Source of the DNA: Fagopyrum homotropicum
Taxonomy: Eukaryota; Streptophyta; Magnoliopsida; Caryophyllales; Polygonaceae
Assembly: GCA_033239125.1 (NCBI GenBank)
Contig: BSWB01000003.1
Location: 135,879,820-135,943,819, forward strand
Length of the DNA: 64,000 bases
Direction of reading: 5' to 3'
A model generated the notes under the pieces. That model did not search any database and was not told the origin of the DNA. It saw only the letters and a list, made by a program, of their open reading frames with translations. The translations under genes and the position numbers were made by a program. The stretch's first letter is position 1. Each line of letters opens with the position of its first letter. Positions 49,845 to 61,705 of the stretch are shown one piece after another.

Positions 49845-51862
49845 TTAAACAAGCTGGAAGGTGTCCTCACCCCATACTTCATCTTCATCATGGGGTAAAA
49901 CAAAGAATTCCATCCAATGTTCCAACAAAGGCAAGTGTTCATCGGGAAACGAATCATCAATGGGTAGGTCATCCTTCTCGAGTGAGGTGGGAGGTAGCCG
50001 GCTGAGGTGATCCGCAACAGAATTTTCGGATCCCTTCTTATAGCGAATCTCTAGGTCAAACTCTTGAACCAAGAGAAGCCAACGAATGAGGCGCGGCGTT
50101 GCATCCTTCTTAGCAAGCAAGTAACGAATAGCTGCATGGTCAGGGTAAACAATAACTTTCGCTACCACTAAGTAAGAACGAAACTTTTCAAAAGCATAAA
50201 TAACTGCCAAAAGCTCCTTTTCAGTGGTGGCGTAGTTCAATTAAGCTTCATCTAGCATCTTGCTAGCATAGTAAATGGCGTTGGTCCGGCCATCCTTCTT
50301 TTGTCCAAGTACCACTCCTACGGCCACGTCACTAGCATCACACATGATCTCAAAGGGCAAGGTCCAATCGGGAGGTTGAATGATGGGAGCGGTGATCAAT
50401 GCTTCCTTTATCCTGTAAAAAGCATCAAGGCATTCCTGCGAAAACTCAAAAACAACATCTTTATTCAAGAGATTAGTGAGCGGTTTAGAGATTTTAGAGA
50501 AATCCTTGATGAACCTCCTATAGAGATCTACATGCCCGAGAAAACTCCGCACACCCTTAATAGAACAAAAGGGAGGAAGTTTCTCAATAGTCTCGATCTT
50601 AGCTTGATCGACCTCAATACCTCGGTTGGAAACGAGGTGTCCTAGAGCAATTTCTTCGCTAACCATAAAGTGACACTTCTCCCAATTCAAAACAAGATTA
50701 GTGTCTTCACAACGTTGTAGCACTAGAGAAAGGTTATCCAAACAGTTATCAAAAGAGGAACCATATACCGAAAAGTCATCCATGAATACCTCCATGATCT
50801 CCTCTATATACTCGGAAAAGATAGCCATCATACAACGCTGAAAAGTAGCAGGTGCGTTACACAATCCGAATGGCATCCTCCGATAACCAAATGTTTCCCA
50901 TGGACAAGTGAAAGTGGTCTTCTCTTGATCATCCGGATGGATAGGAATCTAAAAGAAGCCAATATAACCATCAAATTAGCAAAAATGGGAGTGTTGAGTT
51001 AACCGTTCAAGCAATTGGTCGATGAAGGCGAGAGGGAAATGGTCCTTCCGAGTGGCCACATTCAGCTTCCTATAATCAATGCACATCCTCCAGCCCGTAA
51101 CGGTCCTAGTAGGAATCAACTCGTTGTTCTTCTTTGTCACAACGGTCATCCCTCCTTTCTTAGGAACTACATGCACCGGGCTCACCCATTTGCTATCCGA
51201 TATGGGAAATATGATACCTGCATCCAACAACTTAAGAATCTCCTTCTTCACAACTCTTTCATGATCAGATTTAACCGTCTTTGAGGTTCCCGTGAAGTCT
51301 TATGATCGTCTTTCATTAGTATCTTATGCATGCAAAAAGAGGGCTTAATACCAACAAGATCATCAATAGTATAACCCAAAGCCTTTCGATGTTTCCTCAG
51401 AATATGCATCAGTTTAGATAATTCAGTTTCAGAAAGGGAGGCACTAACGATGACAGGATAAGTAGAATCCGGACCAAGGAAAGCATACCTCAAGTGACTC
51501 GGAAGTGGTTTAAGCTCCAGGACTGAGGGTGCTTTCTGAGGAGGATTTGTGCCTTCTCCTTCCAGTGAAGTGGACTTAGATCGAAGAACTGGACCTTCAG
51601 AAGTCTCAATTAACATCATCTCGCTTACTATCTCGGTCGGGGCCCGAGGTGGGTGACCAAAATATTCTTCAGATAAGAACACCTCGCTTGGTCCAGAAAG
51701 TGCCTCGGTCGAGGTACTGGAACTAGAACTGAAACCTAACGTGCTTTTCTTCTTCTGAACCAGTTTATCAAATCTAGCTCCTGGATCTGCTTCCAATGCC
51801 TTCAAGCTTCGCACATCTACATCACAAGAGACATCTATACCTTCCTCCAATAAATTAAACTA
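49845..51862 (-). pseudogene. Pol remnant of element X: linker, RT and RNase H, no integrase
   Basis: Reads from MEEGIDVSCD (51850) through the linker, RT (GWRMCIDYRKLN, MPFGLCNAPATFQRC, VFMDDFSVYG) and RNase H (MCDASDVAVGVVLGQ, TTEKELLAVIYA, ADHLSRL). After SFPDEHLPLLEH there are only about 25 more residues, ending DEVWGEDTFQLV. EVWGE is the last motif of the full pol, so the entire integrase is gone. Lesions: a frameshift near 51250 and stops near 50974, 50950 and 50241. The linker carries the family word (51629-51720). Confidence 0.88.
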
Positions 51863-53355
51863 AGAACCTATTACCGGGTAAGTCTCACTACTGAGGTTTT
51901 TGCATAGGGAAGGTGTTAATAAAGTAGAATAGATCACCGGGTAAGTCTCACTACTCACTAACTCCAAACCTAAAGAACCTATTACCGGGTAAGTCTCAAG
52001 GTACTAAGGAAAGGAATTATAATCTCAAACTAACACTCCAACTAAGGGAATAGAATCAACCTTTACCGGGTAAGTCTCAGGCTAACTCACAAAGATGGAA
52101 TGAAAGCACACTCGAAACCCAATAAAGGATAAACCTTTATTACCTACACTTATGATCTTGGGTAAACAAACAAAGGAATTACCGGGTAAGTCTCATCCTA
52201 AGCTTGCACTGAACCAGGAAAGGTGTAATAAGAATAGGATTTGGCAAACTCTAACACTTAACTCTCAGTTTCGGATCAGATAAGTCACCTCGGTCAGCCA
52301 AATTCCACCCCGGCCGAGATGTTCATCGACTGAGCGAGATGCTTGGGGTTAAGGTTAAAGACTCGAACTTTCAGAGTCCTACTGGAATCTAAGATTACTC
52401 TATCATTGTTTTTCCCACAACCTTCAGCCAATCACCCTAGAATCACACAAGGAAATTAGCCACTCATCATCATCATGAAAGTATTAATCAAATATATGGG
52501 AAGAAGGTGAATATTTGAACAAAAAGAATTTAATGAAAAGACTTCAATAACTTAATCAAATATCACAACAAAAGCGTTCCTTGGATATAAATCCAACAAG
52601 CAAGACAACAAGGAAGAGAATCTAAGGTAATCTTACAAGAAAACCTCCAAAAGCTATAAAAGCTACAATCTTCAATCTCCCTTCAACCTTCAAAAAGGTT
52701 CTTCAAATCTCTCCAACTGGAGTATGGCTGCTGCGATGCGTAAACCCTGATCGATGGTATAGCATGATGTTGGATTTGTGGAAATCCAACCCTTTTTATA
52801 GGAAAATAACCCTCCAAAGATAAGATATCTTAGAAGAGATCTTTGCCCATAAATATAGGTAAAATATATGATCTAGCATATCTTCTTCCTTCCAGGAGCC
52901 AAGCCCAAAAAATATAAGATCACTTTCCAAAGATAAAAGATCTCAGCCAAGAATAAAATATTCTCGCCGCGTCCTAGGTATTCGCCTCGGTCGAGTCGGC
53001 TTCTCTGGATCACCTCGGTCGAGGTGAATCTGTGGTCAACCGAGGTGAGTCAGAACTGAAAGTGAAATCTCTCAAATCTGGTCCAAAGTGAATCTCTAAT
53101 CCATGGCTATGCTTCCTGGATGATTCCTTATGTTCCTCAATGTAGCTCAAATGACTCCATAGCTCCTTTTGCTCCTTTTCGATGCAAAACGTGCCATTTT
53201 ACCTACGATTACAACAAAACTAGGTGTAGACCTCGATTCCCGCAAAGGTAGATGAAATGGTAGTATAATCACATATTATACATACAAACATGCAGATTAT
53301 TGAAGATAAAACGTCTAAACAAACCCCAAAATATAGACTATAATTCATGCTATCA
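51863..53355 (-). repeat. 3' LTR of element F, truncated
   Basis: 51891-53355 matches 62005-63469 of the 5' LTR base for base in length (1465 bp). The first 299 bp on the plus strand (the U5 end with TGTTCG) are absent. 51863-51890 is filler that repeats AGAACCTATTACCGGGTAAG and neighbouring LTR words, so the break occurred at the ACCGGGTAAGTCTCA repeats. Confidence 0.87.
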
Positions 53356-53394
53356 AAATACCCCATACTTAGCCCTTGCTTGTCCCCAAGCAAG
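53356..53394 (-). promoter_or_regulatory. PPT with upstream hairpin (element F)
   Basis: Plus strand AAATACCCCATACTT (53356-53370), CTTGCTTG (53375-53382), TCCC, CAAGCAAG (53387-53394). Perfect 8-bp stem. Confidence 0.8.
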
Positions 53395-54814
53395 TTCCGC
53401 CTATAAGAGACAAGATATAATGGATTAGTAGTCAAGAAAATCAATGAAAAGTCTTTCAAAAATATTTTTATGGTGTGCAACTATCATAGATCACTCTAAG
53501 AGAATACTTCATGGAATTTAAAATCAAAACATGTTAAAAACATTTTATAAATATAGGAAAGTTGTTCATCTTTGCATAAAATCACAGAATGCATAATAAG
53601 TCATCATTATCAAAATTAATCATGTATAATCTAGTTTAAACCACTAAGTCAATCAACAAGCTCGAGGTCTCAAGGGTTTCCCAAAAGAAAGGTCAAGAAA
53701 CGTGTAGGGTAGGGATGTATGTAAGGTAATGTGGTGCTAGAATCCGGGAAAAGGATGAACTTCACTTCCACTTTGACTTGCAACATCTTCCACCAATAAG
53801 CTTTGCTTATTTCACACCTTTTTTCTTTTACTTTACTTTTTGAGATGCATGGACAGAGGTGCACAATAACCGAAGCCTAGGAAATCAGCAATCATCAATT
53901 TCTTGAGATGCATCAAACCCTTGATGCACATACCATGACCCGTTAGGAATATCGCTCAATCCGACTTTGGCAAGACACAAACACCCGGCTATGTGAATGG
54001 TGCCGAGTTACTCATCTTCATGATTGACTTCCCCAAACCTATTATTACTTTCTAACACTTTCACTTCCAGCCACTTCTCAACTTTAACTTCACTTGCTTT
54101 CACCACTTCGCTTGCTTCCAAATTCCCGGATAGGTAAAGGGAGGCAAAATGTATATGAGGGGCTAAGCATGATTAAGAAGAAGAAGAGAGAAGAATGAAT
54201 TGCCTTGATCTTTCCTGGAAGAAAGTGAGAGAACTCATAATGTGGTGTCAACCTTCAAATTCAACATAATTTAGATAAAAACAAAGTATTAAACATGCCA
54301 ATAATTTCAAACAAAGCATTTAGCAACTTAAACATATTATAAAACCTTTCAAACACACAAAGAATTTAAAACCAGTCAGTAAGCAAGATCTTCACTGAGA
54401 TCATATCCAGATAAGTAACACAAAAATCGTTTTCGAAAACTCTCAGTTAACCCACCTCGGTCGAGGTGTTCTTAGGTCAACCGAGGTGAAACATCTCGTT
54501 CGGCCAGAACTGCCCCGGTCGAGGTCCAAAAAAATTTTTTTTTTTAAAACCAGTTTTTTTTAGTTTCGACGTTTTTCTCAATCAAATAACCTGTAAGTAT
54601 GCATGCAATCGCAGATAAACATATAAATGCAGAAGTGAAGCATAAATAAAAATATCCGGTCAATAGAGTCATACATCAAGGTCAAATAATACATCGAATA
54701 CCCCATACTTGAGACACACTGTCCTAGTGGGTCAAAATAAGTCTAAAGGATAAAAGTACTCACCGGATAAATAGCTGAACTGCATAAAAAATAATAAAGA
54801 AAATCCTGCAGCTC
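53395..54814 (-). other. Element F 3' UTR
   Basis: No gene. Contains the conserved block (53856-54042), a cluster of the family word at 54455-54525, and the internal PPT-like copy (54696-54710, GAATACCCCATACTT) with a weak hairpin CACT/AGTG (54717-54720, 54726-54729). Confidence 0.65.
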
Positions 54815-56237
54815 TCAAGAATCCTGATCCGGTGGTGGTGGTGGTGGCACGTACGGATACTGGGTAAGGTCGAACGGATAACTCATAGTCTGCTGGAACT
54901 GTATCTCCATCATCCTGCGTTGATAGTGCTGTTCCTCTAACATCTGATGAGTCCAGCTATCAATTTGTCGGTGCTGGGCAGCAAATCTCTCATGCATGTC
55001 CACAGTAAGGACAGCATGAGAGTCTATCATCTGATCTGTCAGATCATCGATCCGATGATGAGCCTCTGAATCTCTATGACGGCGTGTCCTACGCCTAGCA
55101 GGTCTAGCAGGTGATGCAGCAGGTGCAGGCTCAGTATCCTCCTCATCCAGATCTATAATCGGTGGTGCGCTCGTCCCTGCAGTATCTGTCCCTGTATCCA
55201 TCGGGACTCCACCCTCTCTCTCATCAACTGTCTCCTCATCATCAGCCTCCTCCTCCTCAGCTGGGGCAGCTGCTGCCTCTCTGTAATCCTCCATAAGTGG
55301 AGCCCAAGCGGTCTGCCAATAGTGAGGGTCATAAACAGAAAACTGGGCAGACCACCTGATCCCCTGTGGCGCAGTCAGCTCCCATGGTATAGCCACGTAC
55401 GGAGTAGTCAGACCTCGGGGAACTAGAATCCGCCGAGTGATCATCTCCTACAATCCAAGTGGCTTGGCAGCCGCCACCATCGTGCAAGCAGTGAGGTCCA
55501 TGTCCTGATAGCTAGCTATATGGGTGACAAGCCCTCCGCAGCAGATGTCTCCCTTCGCCTTGGCCTTGATCTTGTGCAGATCCTCTGCCAACATCAAGCC
55601 AAAGTCCGGGAAACCCCCAGTAACCATGTAGTACAAACTGAAAAGCTCTCCCTGTCGGATCTTCTGGGGCGTCTCAATACGCGCCAGATGTGTCTCGTTG
55701 AATAGCCAGTGGGCTAACCTAAAGGCTAAATGGTAGATGACCTTCTCCCTGGAATCTCCAGGGCGCCATCTATCTGCATGCTCAATAATATGGGCAATCT
55801 GCCCCCAAAACTCCCTAGCTACTGATCGGGACGGGAAGTCAACAGCGGTGGGCTCAGGAAAGCCGAAAATCTCTCTCCAGTACTCTAGTGGCACTAAGAA
55901 GTTCCGGTTCATCAACCGGTACTTCACAGAACGCTCTGTGGGGAGGTATGTAAAGGAGCTAACGAACTCTAGGGCCGGCTCCAAATAGGCTGGCGCGGAT
56001 CTCAGTAAACTGATCCAACCCAACTGTAGAAATCATCCTCCTAAGGTCTCCGTCGACCTGGAGGCAATCAAAAGCAGACACGTCCAGGAAGCGTGGTGCA
56101 ATCACTGGACGGCCGGAAATACGCTCATAATCCACCTGGTGTTGCTCATGGATCACCGGGCGGTAAGGTCGGGAAGAAGAGAAAGAAGGGGAAGGTGAGG
56201 ATCTATCCCTGAGGGTAAGGCGGCGGTCAGAACTCAT
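54815..56237 (-). pseudogene. ATHILA-type ORF of element F (env position), one stop and one frameshift
   Basis: Start at 56237 (MSSDRRLTLRD). N-terminal part up to about 55985, then a one-base frame change within FTEIRA; the core continues as VKYRLMNRNFLVPLEYW, FGFPEP, RIETPQKIRQGELFSLYYM, KGDICCGGLVTHIA. A TAG follows PLGL at 55448 and the frame goes on as EMITRRILVPRG, matching LHAFMVRGLIFP of C. An acidic stretch, an arginine-rich stretch (RPARRRTRRHRD) and a PPPPPP tail end it at 54815. Same domain order as C and D, more diverged. No membrane segment visible. Confidence 0.85.
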
Positions 56238-56987
56238 TTTCAATTCAGTCACTGTCACGTCACCTCGGTCAACTGACAACTCTCAAGAATCACCTCGGCC
56301 GAGGCACAGCTCGACTGGACCGAGGCGGCGAACTGGATCTAATTTCTTCAAAAAATTCAGTTCTTTTCCCCCAAAAATCACTACAACTGCTTCCTATGGG
56401 GTACTTAAGCCTTTCCTCAACAAATGCAGGGGCAACCAAAGCCCAAATCGAAGCGAAACGGAGAGGTTAGGGTTTCGGTTCGTTTTACCTTGTTTCGGCC
56501 GAATCGGTTCGATTTTCTGCAGATCTGTACTTGCAACACGATCCTCTATCCTTCAATCGTAGTTTGGAGACAGAAATCTTCGAAAACGAGCAAGAAACGA
56601 AGGAGGCGAGGTGAACTGTCGCCGCGGTCGAGGAGAAAGAGTAAAGCGAGGAGAGAGAAATTTTCCGCCTTTTATACCCTTTTCTGGACTGCTGTCACCT
56701 CGGTCGAGATGGTCTCGACTGGACCGAGGTGGTACGGACCGAGGTGGTTCTTCAGAAAACCCTAGTCGCCTCGGTTGCTCAAGAATCATCTCGGTCGAGG
56801 TGCTCTGATAGCAACCGAGATGCCTCAGTCAAACTCCGTCTTCTCAAATTCTCGAACTTCTGTCCTTCTAGTTATGCTCCTTCCTTAGACGTCTCCTGTT
56901 ATCTGTCTAGAACGCCAAAACAAAACAAAGCAAAGCAAAAGCAAAAACTATCTAAGCTAGACTAGAAAACGGGAAAAGAAAGCAATA
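56238..56987 (-). other. Element F spacer between pol and the ATHILA ORF, with word clusters
   Basis: Triplet next to the ORF start: CCTCGGTC (56263-56270), CCTCGGCCGAGG (56293-56304), GACCGAGG (56318-56325). A larger cluster lies at 56697-56825. CTTTTATACCC at 56666 may be a reversed TATA box, at the place where C and D also have one. Confidence 0.5.
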
Positions 56988-57037
56988 CCTTGGGTTGCCT
57001 CCCAAGAAGCGCTTGGTTTAAGATCGCTAGCTGGACC
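56988..57037 (-). promoter_or_regulatory. Post-pol conserved stem-loop block (element F copy)
   Basis: GATC (57022-57025) and GACC (57034-57037) on the plus strand pair as G-U in the RNA; AAGCGCTT at 57007; CTTGGG-TTGCCT-CCCAAG (56989-57006) is a full 6-bp stem. Confidence 0.62.
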
Positions 57038-57049
57038 ATAATGCGTCTC

Positions 57050-60000
57050 TCAAACGTGATGGGAGGTGCCCTCACCCCATACTTCACCTCCATCATGGGG
57101 TGAAGTAAGTAGATCTATCAAATGCTCCAACAAGTGTAAGTGCTCATCGGGGAATGAGTCGTCTATGGGCCAGTCGTCCTTCTCCCGTGAAGATGCAGGT
57201 AGCCGGCTGAGGTGATCCGCAACAGAATTCTCGGATCCCTTCTTATCGCGGATCTCTAGGTCAAACTCTTGAAGCAAGAGAATCCATCGAATAAGGCGTG
57301 GCTTGGCATCTTTCTTGGCCAACAAGTAACGAATGGCTGCATGGTCGGTGTAGACAATGACTTTCGCCCCTACTAAATAGGAACGAAACTTCTCGAAAGC
57401 ATATACAACCGCCAATAACTCCTTCTCGGTGGTAGCGTAGTTGCGTTGTGCTACATCTAGCGTCTTGCTAGCATAGTAAATGGCGGTGGTCCGTCCATCC
57501 TTCTTCTGTCCAAGCACCGCTCCTACGGCTACATCACTAGCATCGCACATGATCTCAAAGGGCAAGGTCCAATCCGGAGGTTGGATAATAGGAGCGGAGA
57601 TCAACGCTTCCTTAATCCTGTAAAAAGCATCAAGACACTCCTGCGAAAACTCAAAAACAACATCTTTATTCAAGAGGTTAGTTAGAGGTTTAGAAATCTT
57701 AGAGAAGTCCTTGATGAATCTCCTGTAGAAACCTGCATGCCCGAGAAAACTCCTCACACCTTTAACAGAACAAGGGGGAGGGAGTTTCTCAATAGTCTCG
57801 ATCTTAGCGCGATCGAACTCAATGCCTCGATTAGAAACGAGGTGTCCTAGAACAATGCCTTCATTAACCATAAAATGACACTTCTCCCAATTCAAAACAA
57901 GATTAGTGTCTTCATGTCTTTTAAGTACTAAAGAAAGGTTAGATAGGCAATTATCAAAAGAGGAACCATATACAGAAAAATCATCCATAAATACCTCCAT
58001 GATCTCCTCTATGTACTCGGAAAAGATAGCCATCATGCATCGCTGGAAGGTAGCGGGTGTATTGCACAATCCAAATGGCATCTTCCTATAAGAAAATGTC
58101 CCCCATGGACAAGTGAAAGTGGTCTTCTCCTGATCATCCGGATGGATAGGAATCTGGAAGAATCCACTATAACCGTCTAAGTAGCAAAAGTGTGAATGAT
58201 GGGCCAACCGCTCGAGCATCTGATCAATGAAGGGAAGTGGAAAATGGTCTTTCCGTGTGGCCGTGTTCAACTTCCTATAATCGATGCAAACCCTCCAGCC
58301 CGTAACGGTTCTAGTTGGGATCAACTCGTTGTTCTTATTCGTCACAACGGTCATCCCTCATTTCTTTGGAACTACATGCACCGGGCTAACCCACTTGCTG
58401 TCCGAGATAGGATAATTGATACCTGCATCCAACAACTTAAGAATTTCCTTCTTCACAACCTCTTTCATGATCGGATTTAACCGTCTTTGAGGTTCCCGTG
58501 AAGTCCTATGATTGTCCTCCATTAGAATTCTATGCATGCAGAAAGAAGGCTTAATGCCAATAAGATCATCCGTGGTATAACCTATAGCCTTTTGATGCTT
58601 TCTCAGGACATGCATTAACTTAGACAATTTAGTTTCGGAAAGGGAAGCACTAACAATAACGGGATAAGTGGAATCCGGTCCAAGAAAGACATATCTCAAG
58701 TGACTAGGGAGTTGTTTAAGCTCCACAACTGGGGGTGCTTTCTGAGGGGGATCCTTGCTTCCTCCTTCCAGTGGGATGGATTCAGAAACTGGACTTTCGG
58801 AAGTCTCAATTGAAATCGTCTCGCCATCGACCTCGGTCGAAGCGCAGAGGCGTTGACCGAGATGTTCTTCAGTCGCCTCGCTCAGTCCAGGAAGTGCCTC
58901 GGTCGAGGTACTGCAAGTGGAACCGAAACTGGAGATCTTCGTCTCCTGGGTCAGCTTCTCAGTTTTGGCTCCTGGATCCTCTTCCAGTGCTTTCAAGCTC
59001 CGTATATCTGCATCACAAGAAGCATCTATACCTTCCTCCATTAAACTGAAGCTAATAACTCTTTCGAGTGGATCGTTAATAAGGATAGAGCTCACCAATT
59101 CTCTTGATTCTTCTTCATCATAGATGTTGAAGATACCATCAGTTAGCTGCTCCCCTTTCATGGCTGCAAGCAATGCGAACTCCACCTCGTCGCCGCCAAC
59201 GTTAAATTTTAACTTGGCGTTCTTGCAATCTACGTTGCAACCCGAAGTTGCTAGAAATGGCCTCCCGAGAATAATAGGAACAGGATAATCTGCGGGAATG
59301 TCAAGTACAACAAAATCTATAGGTAGATAGAAGTTACCCAACTTGACTGGAACGTCCTCCAAGATGCCCACTGGATGGGTGATGGAGCGATCCGCCATGT
59401 AAAGTCGAATCTTGACCGGCTTGGGCTCTCCAAGTCCGATCTTCACACATAGTTCCAACCGGATGATGCTCACGCTGGCTCCTAGATCACAAAGGGCTTC
59501 ACAAGTAACATCCCCAACTTGAATGGGAATGCAAAATGAGCCGGGATCTCTCAATTTAGGTGGCATCTTCTCCTTCATGATTTGTATGAGCTCCGAGGAT
59601 TTAGATGTGATCCTAACTTCACCAAAGTCTTCCAGCTTCCTTTTCCTTGATAGGATCTCCTTCAAGAATTTTCCATAGGCGGGCATTCCTAGAATGGCAT
59701 CAAGGAAAGGAATATTAATATGCAGCTTATTCATCAAGTCAAGGAACTTACCAAAGTGCTTGTCTAGATGTGCTCTGGCCCTTGACTGGGGGAATGGAAG
59801 TGGTGGTTTGTATGCAGGAGGTGGAACATAAACTTCAGTTTTCCACTCCGCTTTTTGTGGCTCCACCTCGGTTGGCATCTCGGTCGAAGTGTTCTTCGAC
59901 TACATCTGGACCGAGGTGGTCTTCGTCGGTACTAGCACCGACCGAGGCATTGGATCTGCAGTTTTCAGTCCACTCCTCGTAGTTATGGCCATGATCTGGC

Positions 60001-61579
60001 CCTTAGGGTTGCTTTCCGTCCTTGCTGGAAGCTTCCTTGGATCTCTTGGCGCTTCATTTGCCTTACTTGCAAGTTGTTGTTCAAAGGCTTTTTGGGCCTT
60101 CGAAAATAAAGTCATAGAAGTCTCCATAGCGTTGAGCTTGATCAAGATAGCCTCCAGAACTGCGTCTTTCTTTTCCGGCTGAGACGAACTAGATCCTTGC
60201 CCCTGGCTTTTTAATGGAGTAGAAGAAGAAGAAGAAGGGGAAGAGAGGAAAGGATTAGAGGAATCGTTAGAGTTGGAGTTTGAATGATTGTTACCGTTAT
60301 TTTGGTTGTTCGCCCTCTAGTTGTTGCTATTGGATCCTCTATTGTTGTTGTTGTAATTGTTGTTCCGGGAACCGTTGTTGTTGTTACGGTATCCGTTGTT
60401 GTTGTTCCTTTGCCCTTGCTCTTCCTTCTTGGTTTGAGCAACCAAGAGTTCCTTCAATTGCTTCACGTCATTCTTCAAAGACGTGAGTTGATTGTTGTTG
60501 GGCTGAGTTTCTTGGAAGTTAACTCTTTTAACTCCACCTTCAGCTCCTTGGTGGGTGTATTTCTCCATGTGCAAGGCTTGCTTCTCGATGAAGTCCCAAG
60601 CCTCGTCAATCGCCATGTCCATGAAGGTACCGGCGGAGAGTAGTTGGTGATTGAACTGGGTGCTTCCGTCCAGTCCTTTGAAGTATATCTCCAATAATTC
60701 TAACTTTGGAATCCCATGATGTGGGCAATCCAAAAGAATGTCCTTGAACCGCTCCCATGACTTGGACAAGCTCTCCTTGTCCTTCATAATGAAAGCGTTG
60801 ATCTTCCCTCTCATTTCAGCTGTCTTTGAGGGGGGAAAGAATTTGGTCAAGAACTCCGTAGACATTTCCTCCCATGTGCTAATTTTTCCTGGAGGAAGAG
60901 ATTGATACCAAGTAAGAGCTCTATCTTTTAAAGAAAAGTAAAAAGGTCTTAGCTTGTAGTTGTTGTTTTCAATCCTCGGAGGTCTCAAGGTCTCCATCAA
61001 GATCTCATAGTTTTGAAGATGTTGATGTGGTGATTCCTTCTCTAGCCCTCCGAACTGGCATTGGCGGATCATGGATAGAACTTGCGGTCGAAGTTCATAG
61101 TCATGGTCCGCTGGATCTCCTAGGTTAACTCCTGGACGCCTCAGTTGTTGATTAGGGTCCATCCTTTGACCTAGGGTTTGTGGGATTCCTGCAAGAAGAG
61201 CGTTTCGGACTGGCATCCGAGGTGGGAGTATCTCGGCCGGGGCGTCAGGTACTGGAACCTGCCTCGGTCGAGGGTCAGCGACTGGATCCTGCATCGGTCG
61301 AGGATCAGCAACTGGACCTTCCCTCGGTCGAAGTAGAATCTGGTCTCGTATGGCTGCCATATCTGCTTCGATTGCTTCAGTCCTGGTGTGAGTTTCTTCC
61401 TTCTCTCGCCTTAGTTCTTCCCTGCTGAGGCGTAGCAGCTCTAGCGCCTCTTTCAACTCGGCCTCAAGATCGCGGTTGTCTTGTTGGGCCATCTTTGCTT
61501 CTCTTAAGCGTCGCTTGTATGTCTTTTCTGATTCGGGATCGTAAGGAACGATTTCCTTCCCAGTGCGGGTTCTTCGCAT
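57050..61579 (-). pseudogene. gag-pol: Gag-Pol of element F: gag, protease, RT, RNase H; integrase absent, three in-frame stops
   Basis: One frame of about 1510 codons from the ATG at 61579 (MRRTRTGKE) to 57050. Gag domain (FYFSLKDRALTWYQSLP, FLTKFFPPSKTAEMRGKI), asparagine-rich run, protease (CDLGASVSIIR), RT (VFMDDFSVYG) and RNase H (MCDASDVAVGAVLGQ, ADHLSRL) are present. Stops: TAG at 60317 in the asparagine run, TAG near 59900, TGA near 58357. After SFPDEHLHLLEH the frame passes to GGEVWGEGTSHHV and stops; about 410 codons of integrase are missing, at almost the same junction as in X. F must therefore have used an integrase made elsewhere. Family words occur in gag (61205-61335), before protease (59868-59950) and in the linker (58828-58912). 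Confidence 0.9.
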
Positions 61580-61681
61580 ATACCTAAGAAAGAACCTGCA
61601 AAAGTCACTCAAGTAGAGTGGTCAGTAGACATGGGGGCAAGTGCCCCAAAAGCAAACCGTACCGGCTCGGTCTAGACCAAG

Positions 61682-61699
61682 TCCCCGGCAACGGCGCCA
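61682..61699 (-). other. Primer-binding site of F (tRNA-Asp)
   Basis: Plus strand TCCCCGGCAACGGCGCCA, the tRNA-Asp 3' end itself; 6 bases separate it from the LTR. Confidence 0.92.
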
Positions 61700-61705
61700 A
61701 AAACT

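Noticed and set aside
56424..56965. Small plus-strand frames opposite the F leader
   Set aside because: They arise from the repeated CCTCGGTCGAGG words and lie antisense to element F; no family resemblance.
61682..61699. Partial tRNA-Asp gene
   Set aside because: Only the last 18 bases match and they lie next to an LTR end; this is a primer-binding site. The same holds for the copies at 11992, 12066, 15527 and 26404.
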